From assembly GCF_000473065.1 (NCBI RefSeq), contig NZ_AXAZ01000018.1, forward strand, positions 62,001 to 126,000: 64,000 nucleotides of DNA, in the 5' to 3' direction. Below are positions 44,488 to 53,837 of this stretch, in pieces. How positions within the stretch are numbered: position 1 is the stretch's first letter; every line of letters begins with the position of its first letter. This stretch comes from Bradyrhizobium sp. WSM1743. GTDB taxonomy: Bacteria > Pseudomonadota > Alphaproteobacteria > Rhizobiales > Xanthobacteraceae. Both the position numbers and the translations under genes were made by a program. Under the pieces are notes generated by a model. It ran no database searches, was not told the DNA's origin, and saw only the letters and a program-made list of their open reading frames with translations.

Positions 44488-44725
44488 AGCGCAGCAGCGA
44501 TATCAATCTCCCGTAAACCAACACAGGGCTGCAAATTCGTAAAGAGAACGCGTCTTTGGTCGAAGGCACGTCCCGCGCGGCGGTATTTCCGGCAGTTTTG
44601 TACTGCTCGTTCGCTGCTCGTTCACTTTGATCGACGGTTTGCAGTGCGCAATAACGACCACTTAGGCGATCGCCACTCATAAAGTCACCGGGAGAAATAG
44701 GCAGAAATGCCCGGGAGCTAAGATC

Positions 44726-47700
44726 GTGACGACGACACTCGCGCGCACTTTTGCGGCGTTGAGCGCCATCAATGAAGCGATCCTCTACGCGAGATCGCCG
44801 GACGAGCTGTACCAGAAGGTCTGCGATGCCGGATTTTCGAGCGGGGACTTTCTGGCCGTTGCCGTCTTCCTGGTCGAGCCGGACGGCCGGCGACTGCGCT
44901 TCGCGGCCGGCTGCGGGGATGACATTCCGCGGCTCCGTTCGATTGTGATCACGACGGAAACCGGCACGCCTGAAGGATCTGGCGTCGGCGGCGAGGCGTT
45001 TCGCGATCAGAAGCTGTGCGTCAGCAACGACTATCTGAACGATCCGCGCTCGCTGGCGTGGCGCGAGGGCGCCGCCAAGGCGCATATCGGTGCGGCCGCG
45101 GCGCTGCCGCTGCTCTGCAACGGTAAGAGTGTCGGCGTCTTGTACGTGACGCGGAGCGAGGCCAACTCGCTGAACGAGCAGATGGTGTCGCTGTTCGAGC
45201 GCATGTCGGCGAATATCTCCTATGCAATCGAGAACTTCGAGCGAGAAGGAGCACGCCGGTACAGCGAGGCGGCGATGCGGCGGCTCAATCGCATGTTTGG
45301 AGCGCTGAGCGCGACGAACGAAGCAATCCTCAAAGCCAATACCGAGTTGGATTTGTATCAGCGGGTCTGCGACGCAGCAGTTCATGGCGGCAAATCGCTG
45401 GCGACTTTCGTGCTGCTGCGCGCGGAGAACTCGCACTGGCTGACACCGGTGGCCGCAACCGGACAAAATCTCGACCTGGTCAGGCAGGCGCGCTACTCGA
45501 TCAATCCCGACAATCCTCACGGTCGGGGCATCTCCGGCCAAGTCTTTCGCACGCAGAAGGCGATGGTCGAAGACGATCTCGTCGGTCGCACCAAGGGAAC
45601 GACCTGGGAGCGGGCCAACATCAATGCCGGCGCGGTCGCCTGCGTCGCCGCGCCACTGATCAAGCGTGGAACCAGCGTCGGCGTGATGTTCTTCTTCGTC
45701 AGCAAGTCCTGGGCGAAGGATGAGGGCATCGTCGCGCTGCTGCTGCGCATGACCGAGAACGTGTGCTTTGCGCTCGAGAACTTCGATCGCGACGAGGAGA
45801 AGGCGCAGATCGCGCGCGAGGAGGAGCGGCTCGCGCGCATGTACGCCGCGCTGAGCGCCACCAATGAAGCGATCATCCGGGCCGCATCGCGTGCCGAACT
45901 GTTCGATCTCGTATGCGAAGCTTCGGTGCAAGGTGGCAAGTTCGGCTCGGTGACGATCGCGCTTGCCGAGCCTGCCTCCGAGCTGCTGCGGGTTGTCGCC
46001 TCGGCAGGGCCCAACTCGGACGAGGTACGCAGGCTCAAATTCGCCACCACCGACCGCGTACCCGAGGGACGCGGCCTGACCGGCACGTGCTTCCGCACCG
46101 GGCAGCCGTGCCTCACCAACGACTTGTTCGCCGACGAACGCCTCAAGCCCTGGCACGACAGTGCCCGCCGCACGGGCGTCAAGTCCTCCGCTGCGCTGCC
46201 GTTGCTCAACGGCGAGCGCGTCGAGGGTGTGTTCCTGTTCAATTCCCTCGAGATCGGCACGTTCACACCTGAATTGGTCGAACTGCTGGAGCGTCTCGCC
46301 CGCAATGTGTCATTTGCGATCGCAAATCTCGACCGCGTCGAGGAGAAGGCGAAGGCCGACAAGCAGCGAGACCGGCTGAGTGGCATGTTCGCGGCGTTGA
46401 GCGCGACCAACGAAGCCATCATGCGCGCCGAGAGCCGCGAGGAGCTGTTCGACGTCGCATGCCAGGCGGCCGTGCTGGGCGGCATGTTCGCCTCAGCCAC
46501 GATTGGAATCGTCGATGAGGAACGTGAGCTGGTCCGGGTCGTCGCCGTGAAGGGACGGCTTCAGGAGCGAATGGTCGGGCGCACGTGCGCGATTTCCCCA
46601 GATCATCCCGAGGGCCAGGGAATCATCGGAACCTCGCTGCGGACGTGCCGGCCCAGTGTCATCAACGACTATATGAACGACCCGCGCTCGGCACATTGGC
46701 ACTCCACGGCAGTCGAGGACGGGACCCGCGCCGCTGCCAGTTTCCCGCTTCTGCGCGCCGGTCAGGAGCCGATCGGCATTCTGCTGTTCCTTGCTCCGGA
46801 GGAGGATACATTCACACCCGATCTGGTCGAGCTGCTCGGACGCCTCGCAGAGAACGTCTCCTTCGCGCTCGACAATTTCGATCGCGCCGAGGAGAAGGCC
46901 CGCACCGAGGCGCAAAAGGAGCGCCTGACGCGCATGTTCGCGGCATTGAGCGCCACCAATGAGGCGATCATGCGGGCGAAGTCGCGCGCCGAGCTGTTCG
47001 ACCTCGTCTGCCTTGCGGCATCGAATGGTGCCAAGTTCACCTCGACCACGATTGCGCTGGCCAGGGCCGGCACGGACCAGCTCGAGATCGTCGCCGCCGC
47101 GGGTCCATCCGCCGACACCACGCGCAACGTCCGTCTCTCCATCGATCCCGAGCGGCCCGAAGGGCGCGGAATGAGCGGCACGGCCTTCCGGACGCGGCAG
47201 CCCTGCATCAGCAACGATTATCTCAACGACGACCGCGTCCGTGTCTTCCACGCCATCGTGCGCGGGGACGGCGCGCGGTCGGGCGCCGCGTTTCCGCTCA
47301 TCGCGCACGACCAGGCCGTCGGCGTCATGATCTACATGTCGACCGAACCGGCGACCTTCACGCCTGAATTCGTCGAGCTGTTGCAGCGTCTCGCCGACAA
47401 CGTGTCCTTCGCAATGGAGAATTTCGATCGCGCGGACGAGAAGAACAAGGCCGACGAGCGGATCGAATACCTCGCCTCGCATGACAGCCTGACCGACCTG
47501 CCGAACCGCGAGACATTCAACGGGCTGCTGCGCGAGGCGATCGACGCGGCGCAACGCCACGATCATCGCTTTGCGGTGCTGTTCATCGATCTCGACCGCT
47601 TCAAGGTCATCAACGATTCGCTGGGTCACGAGGCCGGCGACCTGCTTCTGCTCGAAGTGGCGAATCGCTTGCGCGGCGCATTGCGCACGAGCGACGTGGT

Positions 47701-48832
47701 CGCGCGCCTCGGCGGCGACGAGTTCGTGGTGATCCTAGACCAGTGCGGCGAGATCGAGGACGTCCAGCGCATCGCGACCGAGCTGCTCGCCACGCTTGCC
47801 GAGCCCACGGAGCTGGCCGGCCACGAGTGCCATACCACGGCTTCGATCGGCATTGCGATGTATCCGGCCAACGGTTCCGACGCGCAGACGCTGACCAAGA
47901 ACGCCGACATGGCGATGTACCTCGCCAAGGAGGACGGCAAGAACGGCTATCGTTTCTTCTCCAAGGAGGTGAAGACGCAGTCGATCGAGCGGCTGTCGCT
48001 CGAGAGCGCGCTGCGCCGCGCGCTGGAGCGCGAGCAGTTCTCGCTGAACTACCAGCCCAAGGTGGACATGGAGACCGGTCAGATCACGGGAGTCGAAGCG
48101 CTGTTGCGCTGGACGCATCCTGATCTCGGCAACGTCTCGCCGGCACAGTTCATTCCGCTTGCGGAGGAAACCGGGCTGATCGTGCCGATCGGTCGCTGGG
48201 TGCTGAATGAGGCCTGTGCACAGGCCATGGCCTGGCAGCGCCGCGGCCTGCTGCCGCTGTCGATGGCCGTCAACCTGTCGCCGCGGCAGTTTGCCGACGA
48301 GCATCTGTTGCAGGACGTCGACGAGGCGCTCGCGGCCTCCGGCATGTCGCCGGTGCTGCTCCAGCTCGAGGTCACCGAGAGCATGATGATGCGCAATGTC
48401 GGCCGCGCGCTCAAGGTGCTCGACTCCATCCAGAGCCGCGGCATCCGTCTCGCCATTGACGATTTCGGCACCGGCTATTCGTCGATGTCGCTGATGAAGC
48501 ACTTTCCGATCGACACCATCAAGATCGACCGCTCCTTCGTGCGTGACCTGCCGCAGGACTCGGAAGATCAGGCGATCGCACAGGCGATCATCAGCATGGG
48601 CAAGGCACTCGGCATGACCGTCGTCGCCGAAGGCGTCGAGAATGCCGAGCAGGAGGCGTTCCTGCGGACCCATGGCTGCGACGAGATGCAGGGCTTCCTC
48701 ATCTCCAAGCCGCTTCCGGCGCGGCAGATGGCCGAGCTGCTGCGGCCGATGGTGCTGCCCGTCGCGCCGCCGCTCCAGCCGCAACCGGCCGACGAAGGTG
48801 CAGCGTCACGGCTGAAACGCGCTGTCGTCTGA
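44726..48832 (+). CDS. five-GAF GGDEF-EAL cyclic-di-GMP signalling protein
   Basis: A 1368-residue cytosolic protein. Five GAF domains begin near residues 8, 188, 370, 552 and 735, each opened by a near-identical helix ending in F-x-ALSATNEAI; the last three spacings at DNA level are 546, 546 and 549 bp. A GGDEF domain follows (LTDLPNRETFN, intact RLGGDEFVVIL near 995), then an EAL domain (GVEALLRW near 1123, DDFGTGYSSMS, QGFLISKPLP). Both output motifs look catalytically complete, so it may make and degrade c-di-GMP. No membrane span. The start is a GTG at 44726 after GGGAG. It lies just upstream of the exopolysaccharide genes, a plausible target of c-di-GMP. Confidence 0.94.
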   Translation: MTTTLARTFAALSAINEAILYARSPDELYQKVCDAGFSSGDFLAVAVFLVEPDGRRLRFAAGCGDDIPRLRSIVITTETGTPEGSGVGGEAFRDQKLCVSNDYLNDPRSLAWREGAAKAHIGAAAALPLLCNGKSVGVLYVTRSEANSLNEQMVSLFERMSANISYAIENFEREGARRYSEAAMRRLNRMFGALSATNEAILKANTELDLYQRVCDAAVHGGKSLATFVLLRAENSHWLTPVAATGQNLDLVRQARYSINPDNPHGRGISGQVFRTQKAMVEDDLVGRTKGTTWERANINAGAVACVAAPLIKRGTSVGVMFFFVSKSWAKDEGIVALLLRMTENVCFALENFDRDEEKAQIAREEERLARMYAALSATNEAIIRAASRAELFDLVCEASVQGGKFGSVTIALAEPASELLRVVASAGPNSDEVRRLKFATTDRVPEGRGLTGTCFRTGQPCLTNDLFADERLKPWHDSARRTGVKSSAALPLLNGERVEGVFLFNSLEIGTFTPELVELLERLARNVSFAIANLDRVEEKAKADKQRDRLSGMFAALSATNEAIMRAESREELFDVACQAAVLGGMFASATIGIVDEERELVRVVAVKGRLQERMVGRTCAISPDHPEGQGIIGTSLRTCRPSVINDYMNDPRSAHWHSTAVEDGTRAAASFPLLRAGQEPIGILLFLAPEEDTFTPDLVELLGRLAENVSFALDNFDRAEEKARTEAQKERLTRMFAALSATNEAIMRAKSRAELFDLVCLAASNGAKFTSTTIALARAGTDQLEIVAAAGPSADTTRNVRLSIDPERPEGRGMSGTAFRTRQPCISNDYLNDDRVRVFHAIVRGDGARSGAAFPLIAHDQAVGVMIYMSTEPATFTPEFVELLQRLADNVSFAMENFDRADEKNKADERIEYLASHDSLTDLPNRETFNGLLREAIDAAQRHDHRFAVLFIDLDRFKVINDSLGHEAGDLLLLEVANRLRGALRTSDVVARLGGDEFVVILDQCGEIEDVQRIATELLATLAEPTELAGHECHTTASIGIAMYPANGSDAQTLTKNADMAMYLAKEDGKNGYRFFSKEVKTQSIERLSLESALRRALEREQFSLNYQPKVDMETGQITGVEALLRWTHPDLGNVSPAQFIPLAEETGLIVPIGRWVLNEACAQAMAWQRRGLLPLSMAVNLSPRQFADEHLLQDVDEALAASGMSPVLLQLEVTESMMMRNVGRALKVLDSIQSRGIRLAIDDFGTGYSSMSLMKHFPIDTIKIDRSFVRDLPQDSEDQAIAQAIISMGKALGMTVVAEGVENAEQEAFLRTHGCDEMQGFLISKPLPARQMAELLRPMVLPVAPPLQPQPADEGAASRLKRAVV

Positions 48833-49147
48833 CGGCTGCGGGTGCAACTCGCGGACCTCGTGTTCTCGTCCGTCGGCCTTGCTCGGAAAATCATGAGGCC
48901 CCGTCAGTGATGTCTGCTCGGTGAACAGCGCGAGAATGCTGCGCGCGCCCTCGGCGAAGCTCGTCCCTGCGCTCACATTCAAGGCGCGGCAGCATGTTTC
49001 GCTCATCGGCTCCTGGTCGTCGACCACGGCCATGGCTGGCCCCCACCACCAGGCAGGCGCAGGCGAGCGCTCATCCTCGGGCACGATATGCCAGCGGACG
49101 TACTCCTCCATCACGCGCTCGAATTCCAGGCGTGCAGCCTGATGCAT
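48806..49147 (-). CDS. hypothetical protein
   Basis: A predicted 113-residue protein: an amphipathic helix (AARLEFERVMEEYVRWHIV), then a PEDERSPAPAWWWGPAMAV loop, SETCCRALN, and a charged tail. I do not recognise a family. The ATG at 49147 has GGGAG 10 bp upstream; the frame stays open to 49309 but the added sequence is poor. Its end overlaps the convergent GAF-GGDEF-EAL gene by 27 bp. Codon bias is similar to its neighbours, so it is probably a real small gene. Confidence 0.55.
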   Translation of the reverse strand: MHQAARLEFERVMEEYVRWHIVPEDERSPAPAWWWGPAMAVVDDQEPMSETCCRALNVSAGTSFAEGARSILALFTEQTSLTGPHDFPSKADGREHEVRELHPQPSDDSAFQP

Positions 49148-49377
49148 GTGATCGATGCTCCCAGAATCCGCGCCTGATGACAGGCCGACGCGCGGATTGA
49201 TCGTGGCCTTGGACGCTCGGAAAAATCGGCTCGCGCAACTTGGCCGAGCCACGCATGCCGACATCGTCGTCGGCAATGCCGGAAAATGCGGCCGTCGGCG
49301 ATACGCCAACGGCAGCAGCGAGTATTCATTCTAGCCGTTTGAAGGCACGGCAGGCAAGGTACGGATGTTACGGCTGC

Positions 49378-50370
49378 CTAGCGCGACCTGAACGGATGCG
49401 CCTTCTGGTGCCAGGCCCAGGCCGTGCGGATGATCGTAGGCAGGTCGGAGTGACGCGGCACGAAGTTCAGCACCTTGCGCGCGGCAGAGGGATCCGCGAC
49501 CAGATAAGTGGGATCGCCGGCGCGCCGCGGCTTGACGGTGTGCGGCACCTCCCGTCCGGTCTCCTGCCTGATGGCATCGAGAATCTCGCGCACGGAAAAG
49601 CCGGAGCCCGTGCCGAGGTTGAAGCTGCCGCCGGCATGCCCTTGCTCCAGAAGCCTCAAGGCCGCGACATGCGCCGCCGCGAGGTCCGTGACGTGGATGT
49701 AGTCGCGGATCGCGGTGCCGTCGGGCGTGTCGTAGTCGTCGCCGAACACCGCGAAGTCGACATGACCCTGAAGCGCCATCATCGCGCGCGGAATGAGGTG
49801 GGTTTCGTTGTCGCGCAGCTCGCCGATGCCGCCGGCCGGATCGGCGCCGCTGGCATTGAAATAGCGCAGGCAGAACGCACCGAAGCCATAGGCCGTGCGA
49901 TAGTCGGCGAGCATGCGCTCGATCATCAACTTCGATGCGCCGTACGGATTGATCGGCGCGCAGGGAAAGTCTTCCGGCAGCGCCTTGGAATCGGCGTTGC
50001 CATAGACGGCGCCGGTCGAGGAGAACACGATGCGATGGCAGCCCGCGTTGCGCATCGCCTGCAGCAGCGACAGGGTGCCTTGCACGTTGTTGATGTAGTA
50101 TTTCTGCGGGTCGGTCATGGACTCCCCGACGAGGCTCGCCGCCGCGAAATGCATCACCGCGGTGATCTTGTGGTCGGCGAAGGCGCGCGCCAGCGCCGTG
50201 CCATCGAGCAGATCGCCCGTCACCAATGGGCCGGCGACGAAGCTGCGATGACCTGTCGAGAGATTGTCATAAACGACGGGCTGATAGCCGGCGGCGGTCA
50301 ATGCGCGGCAGGCATGCGAGCCAATATAGCCCGCGCCCCCGGTGACGAGGACGGTCGGTCGGTCGGTCAT
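49378..50370 (-). CDS. galE: UDP-glucose 4-epimerase
   Basis: A 330-residue extended SDR that interconverts UDP-glucose and UDP-galactose. It shows the NAD-binding GGAGYIG (about 11-17), the VMHFAAASLVGESM segment, the SSTGAVYG serine-threonine site, the catalytic Y-x3-K in NPYGASK, LRYFNASGAD and RDYIHVTDLA. Length is typical. It is the first of the polysaccharide genes from the left and should provide UDP-Gal (or UDP-GalNAc) for the glycosyltransferases nearby. It lies 19 bp downstream of the WecG-like gene and is probably co-transcribed. Confidence 0.95.
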   Translation of the reverse strand: MTDRPTVLVTGGAGYIGSHACRALTAAGYQPVVYDNLSTGHRSFVAGPLVTGDLLDGTALARAFADHKITAVMHFAAASLVGESMTDPQKYYINNVQGTLSLLQAMRNAGCHRIVFSSTGAVYGNADSKALPEDFPCAPINPYGASKLMIERMLADYRTAYGFGAFCLRYFNASGADPAGGIGELRDNETHLIPRAMMALQGHVDFAVFGDDYDTPDGTAIRDYIHVTDLAAAHVAALRLLEQGHAGGSFNLGTGSGFSVREILDAIRQETGREVPHTVKPRRAGDPTYLVADPSAARKVLNFVPRHSDLPTIIRTAWAWHQKAHPFRSR

Positions 50371-50389
50371 ATCGTCTTCTGCTCTTCTC

Positions 50390-51193
50390 TTAGCGGAGGG
50401 GGCGGTTGCGGCTGAAGAGAAGATAGAGCGCGCGGGGGTTGGTGGTCAAATAGCGCCAGAGCAGACGGCGTGGCTCGAGCAAGGTGCGCCAGGCCCATTC
50501 GAGCCCGATCTTCTGCATCCATTGCGGCGCGCGGGAACGGCTCCCCGACAAAAAATTGAACAGGCCGCCGGATGTCTTGATAACGCCAACATTGGTCAGA
50601 TGCGGCGTGAATTCCTTCACGAATGCCTGCTCGTTGGGCACGCCGAGCGCGACCCACAGATAGTCCGGCGCCAGGGCGTTGATCTCCTCGACCTTGGCAC
50701 GCAGCGCCTCGCCGCGCAGATAGCCGTGGCTGCGCCCGACGATCTTGAGGCGTGGATACATCTTCTGGACGTTCTCGACCGCGGCGGCGTTCTCGGCCTC
50801 GCTTGCGCCGAACATATAGAACGTGCGGCCGACCGCTTCCGCCTTGCGCGCGACGACGTGGAACAGGTCCGTGGTCGCAACGCGCTCCGGCAGCGGGAAC
50901 CAGGATTGCAGCTTCGAGGCCGCGACCAGCGGTTGACCGTCGGCGTTGATCAGGTCCGCGGCGCGGAACAGGCGCTCGGTCTGCGGCTCGGTCGAGCAAC
51001 GCGCCAGCACCTCGCCATTGGCCGAGGTCAGGAACAGGGGACGGCCGATGCGACTGCCAGGATCGGTCGCCTCGATCATGAAATCGGCGGTGGCTTCCAG
51101 GTCGAGCGCGGCCATACGAAGGCCGCCGACGGTGATCCGCGGCACGTCGGCAGTTGCTGCCCGTCCGTCGAGGTTGACGCGACGCTCAAGCAT
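50390..51193 (-). CDS. WecG/TagA/CpsF family glycosyltransferase
   Basis: A 267-residue GT26-type enzyme. Family motifs are FLTSANGEVLA, DLINADGQPLVAASK, TFYMFGASE, YLWVALGVPNEQAFV, VIKTSGGLFNFLSG and RAPQWMQKIGLEWAWRTLLEPRRLLWRY. Members transfer ManNAcA-type, ManNAc or glucosyl residues to lipid-linked intermediates at the inner membrane; the donor here is unknown. Its start overlaps the end of the ExoP-like gene by 8 bp, so it is translationally coupled and belongs to the same EPS operon. Confidence 0.93.
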   Translation of the reverse strand: MLERRVNLDGRAATADVPRITVGGLRMAALDLEATADFMIEATDPGSRIGRPLFLTSANGEVLARCSTEPQTERLFRAADLINADGQPLVAASKLQSWFPLPERVATTDLFHVVARKAEAVGRTFYMFGASEAENAAAVENVQKMYPRLKIVGRSHGYLRGEALRAKVEEINALAPDYLWVALGVPNEQAFVKEFTPHLTNVGVIKTSGGLFNFLSGSRSRAPQWMQKIGLEWAWRTLLEPRRLLWRYLTTNPRALYLLFSRNRPLR

Positions 51194-53558
51194 ATTGTCT
51201 GCCTCGCTGGCGCGTTTGGATTGCAGGGGTGAGCTCGTCGAGCACGACGCCGACGAGCTTGCGCTCGGCGGAGCCCAGCGCGGTCAAGATCTCTTCCAGG
51301 CTGTCGTTGACGTCGAGGCTGGTCGGCAGCACGGCCACCAGCGAGTCGATGTCGTCGAGCAGCTTGCGGCCGCCGGCCGAGAGCGGCATCGCCGGGCCGT
51401 CGAGGATCACGAGATCATAGCCGCCGGCGGAACCGGCCTGCGCGATCGCCTTGCGGATGGCGTCGGCAGCCTTGCCGGCATCGCCCTCCGCGGCCGGCAG
51501 CACCGAGATGCCGTTGACCGTCTTGATCTCGCGTGCGTCCTTGCTGCCGATCGAGAGCCAGCCGAGCCGGCTCGGTTCGCTCTTGCCGGGACGGGTGACC
51601 TTGTTCGAGAGCGAGCGTGCCTGATGGTCGGCATCGATCATCAGCACGCGGGCGCCGTCGCGCGCGGCCGCCAGCGCGAAATTCAGTGCAGTCACGCTAC
51701 GCCCGCTGGTCCTGCCGGCACCGACGAGCGCAATGACCGGCATCGCCTTGCCGCCGGCGCGCCGTGCCACGGCAGTGCGCATGTCGCGCCAGGCGTTGAG
51801 CAGCGTCGTCAGGGGAAAGCCGGGGCGGAGCGTCGGCCAGCCCAGCCGTGTGAGGTCGACGCCGCCCCCCGTAGCGAGTATGGCGCCGAGCGTGTGGATG
51901 ACGTCGGCCTCCTGGAAGCGTGCGATCAGCGGCTTTTCGATCAGAGGCTTTTCGACCATCGCAGGCTGGAGCGGGGGCGCGGCAAGTTCCGGCGGGATCT
52001 GTTCAACTTCCGCAACTCGCGAGGCCGGCTGAGGCGGCGAAGCCTCCGAAGGGCGCGCGTGCTGCGGAGCCCGCGTTGCATCTGGCGCCGGCGTGCGCTG
52101 TGGGCGGGCCGGCGTCGGCGCCGGTGCGGCCGCGCCGGTGAACAGGAGCTCGACTGCGACGAACCAGCTTGACGCCGCGATCGCCCCGAACATGAAGCCG
52201 ATCATGGCGAACAGGCTCATCGCCGGCGGGAACGAGCGCCGCTGCGGCACCGTCGCCTCGCCGATGACGCGGGCGGCCGAGGTGTTCAGGCTCTCCTGCT
52301 CCTCGGTCTCGCGGGAGCGCTTGAGAAAGGATTGATAGACGTCGCGGCTGGCGTCGGCTTCGCGTTCGAGCTCGCGCAGGCGTACGGCGGCCTGGCTGAG
52401 CTGGACGCTTTGCCGCTTCTGCGCTTCCAGCGCGCGGTTGAGCGAGGCCTCAAAATCGCGGGCGCGCGTCAAATCGTTCTTGGCGGACTGAGCGAAGCGG
52501 TCGATCTCTTCGTTGATGGTGCGCTTGAGGTCCTCGACCTGCTTCTCGGTCTGGCGCAGTGCCGGATGGCGCGGCCCGAGCTCGCCGGCTTGCTCCGCAT
52601 ATTTCTTGCGGGCGTCGGCATATTGCGCGCGCAGATTCGCGATGGTTGGCGATTGCAGCGCCTCCGGAATCGCGCCGGCATCGGCAGCGGTACGCCGGCT
52701 CGCCTCGATCTGGTCGAGCCGCGCCTGCGCATCCATCGTCGCCGCACGGGCCGCTGAAAGCCGCTGGTTGCTGGCCGAGAGCTGCTGATCGCTGATCAGC
52801 GCATCCTGGGTTCCGACGAAATTGTTCTGGGCCTTATAGGTGGCGAGCGCGGTCTCGGCGTTGCGCAGCCGATCGCGCAGCTCCTTCAGGCGGCCGGAGA
52901 GATCGTTGGTCGCGCGCCGTGCGGCCGAAGCCTGCGAGCTCCGGGATTCGGCGAGGTAAGCATTGGTCAGCGTGTTGGCCAGCATCGCCGCTTTGGCGGG
53001 GTCAGTCGACCAGACCTCGATGTCGACGATGAAGCTCTTCTCGGTCTTGCGGATCGTGATGTGCCTGTTCAGCGCCTCCAGCGCCGCGAGCTGCACTTCC
53101 TTCTTCTCCGCGGCGGAAGGCGCGCGGGGTTGCAGGCCGATCAGGCCGAGTAGCGACGACATCAGGTTCGTGCCCTCGCCGCCGCCGAATTCCGGATCCT
53201 TGTCGAGGCCGGCCTGCTGGATCACCTGGAGCAGCACGCTGTTGGAGGTGATCAGGCGCGCCTGGCTCTCCACCACCATGGACATGCCGGAGACGTCCTG
53301 CGCGCGGGGCGTGAGCTCGCGGTCGACCAGTTGAAGCTCGCGCGGGTCGACATAGAGCTGAGCGATCGCGGTGTAGCGGGGCGTCACGCTCTTGCCGATG
53401 GTGACTGCAAGCGTCGCGCCGAGCAGGGCGGCCGCGGTGATCGCTACCTTTCGCCGCCAGAGTAAATTGGCGAGCTCCAGCACGTTGAAGCCGGCCTGAG
53501 GCCTCCGTTGCCAGGCCTCCGGTCCGGCCCGATCGATCGGCTGGTTATAGTCAAGCAT
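51186..53558 (-). CDS. ExoP-like Wzz/GNVR chain-length protein with degenerate tyrosine-kinase domain
   Basis: A 790-residue inner-membrane protein. The Wzz domain has a first span (AITAAALLGATLAVTIG, about 35-52), a long periplasmic coiled coil with GELGPRHPALRQTEKQVEDL, and a second span near residue 450 (AMSLFAMIGFMFGAIAASSWF). A Pro-rich linker then leads to a P-loop domain. The kinase is degenerate: the Walker A lysine is arginine (GAGRTSGRSVTALNFA near 610), while VLMIDAD and LVILDGPA remain, and the usual C-terminal Tyr cluster is absent (one Tyr, penultimate). It probably sets chain length without autophosphorylation. It heads the exoP-wecG-galE operon. Confidence 0.9.
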   Translation of the reverse strand: MLDYNQPIDRAGPEAWQRRPQAGFNVLELANLLWRRKVAITAAALLGATLAVTIGKSVTPRYTAIAQLYVDPRELQLVDRELTPRAQDVSGMSMVVESQARLITSNSVLLQVIQQAGLDKDPEFGGGEGTNLMSSLLGLIGLQPRAPSAAEKKEVQLAALEALNRHITIRKTEKSFIVDIEVWSTDPAKAAMLANTLTNAYLAESRSSQASAARRATNDLSGRLKELRDRLRNAETALATYKAQNNFVGTQDALISDQQLSASNQRLSAARAATMDAQARLDQIEASRRTAADAGAIPEALQSPTIANLRAQYADARKKYAEQAGELGPRHPALRQTEKQVEDLKRTINEEIDRFAQSAKNDLTRARDFEASLNRALEAQKRQSVQLSQAAVRLRELEREADASRDVYQSFLKRSRETEEQESLNTSAARVIGEATVPQRRSFPPAMSLFAMIGFMFGAIAASSWFVAVELLFTGAAAPAPTPARPQRTPAPDATRAPQHARPSEASPPQPASRVAEVEQIPPELAAPPLQPAMVEKPLIEKPLIARFQEADVIHTLGAILATGGGVDLTRLGWPTLRPGFPLTTLLNAWRDMRTAVARRAGGKAMPVIALVGAGRTSGRSVTALNFALAAARDGARVLMIDADHQARSLSNKVTRPGKSEPSRLGWLSIGSKDAREIKTVNGISVLPAAEGDAGKAADAIRKAIAQAGSAGGYDLVILDGPAMPLSAGGRKLLDDIDSLVAVLPTSLDVNDSLEEILTALGSAERKLVGVVLDELTPAIQTRQRGRQYA

Positions 53559-53837
53559 GATCCCCAGCTTTCATTCCAACTGCCGCGGGCTGAGGGGTTA
53601 CTCTTCGCTTTACGCCACGCATCCGGGATATAGGTGCCCAATCAACGCAACAGGGAAAATTAACCATACTCATTGAGGGACTATTCACCGAAATGGCAAA
53701 CAAAGCGTTTAAGCGCATGCCGCTCTTCGCTACGTCGCCGTGACGGCGTGATTCCCCGGAGATTAACGGTTCATTACCGCACGCAGCGGGCCTGCGAAGC
53801 ATCGCTCGTTCTGCGATCAGCTGCGCGCGCATGGCTG

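Noticed and set aside
44453..46156. A 567-residue minus-strand open frame
   Set aside because: Antisense to the GAF repeats; its repeated look simply mirrors the tandem GAF domains.
49148..49377. A further small gene between the hypothetical protein and galE
   Set aside because: Open frames on the minus strand here are Arg/His-rich, without a ribosome-binding site or family resemblance.
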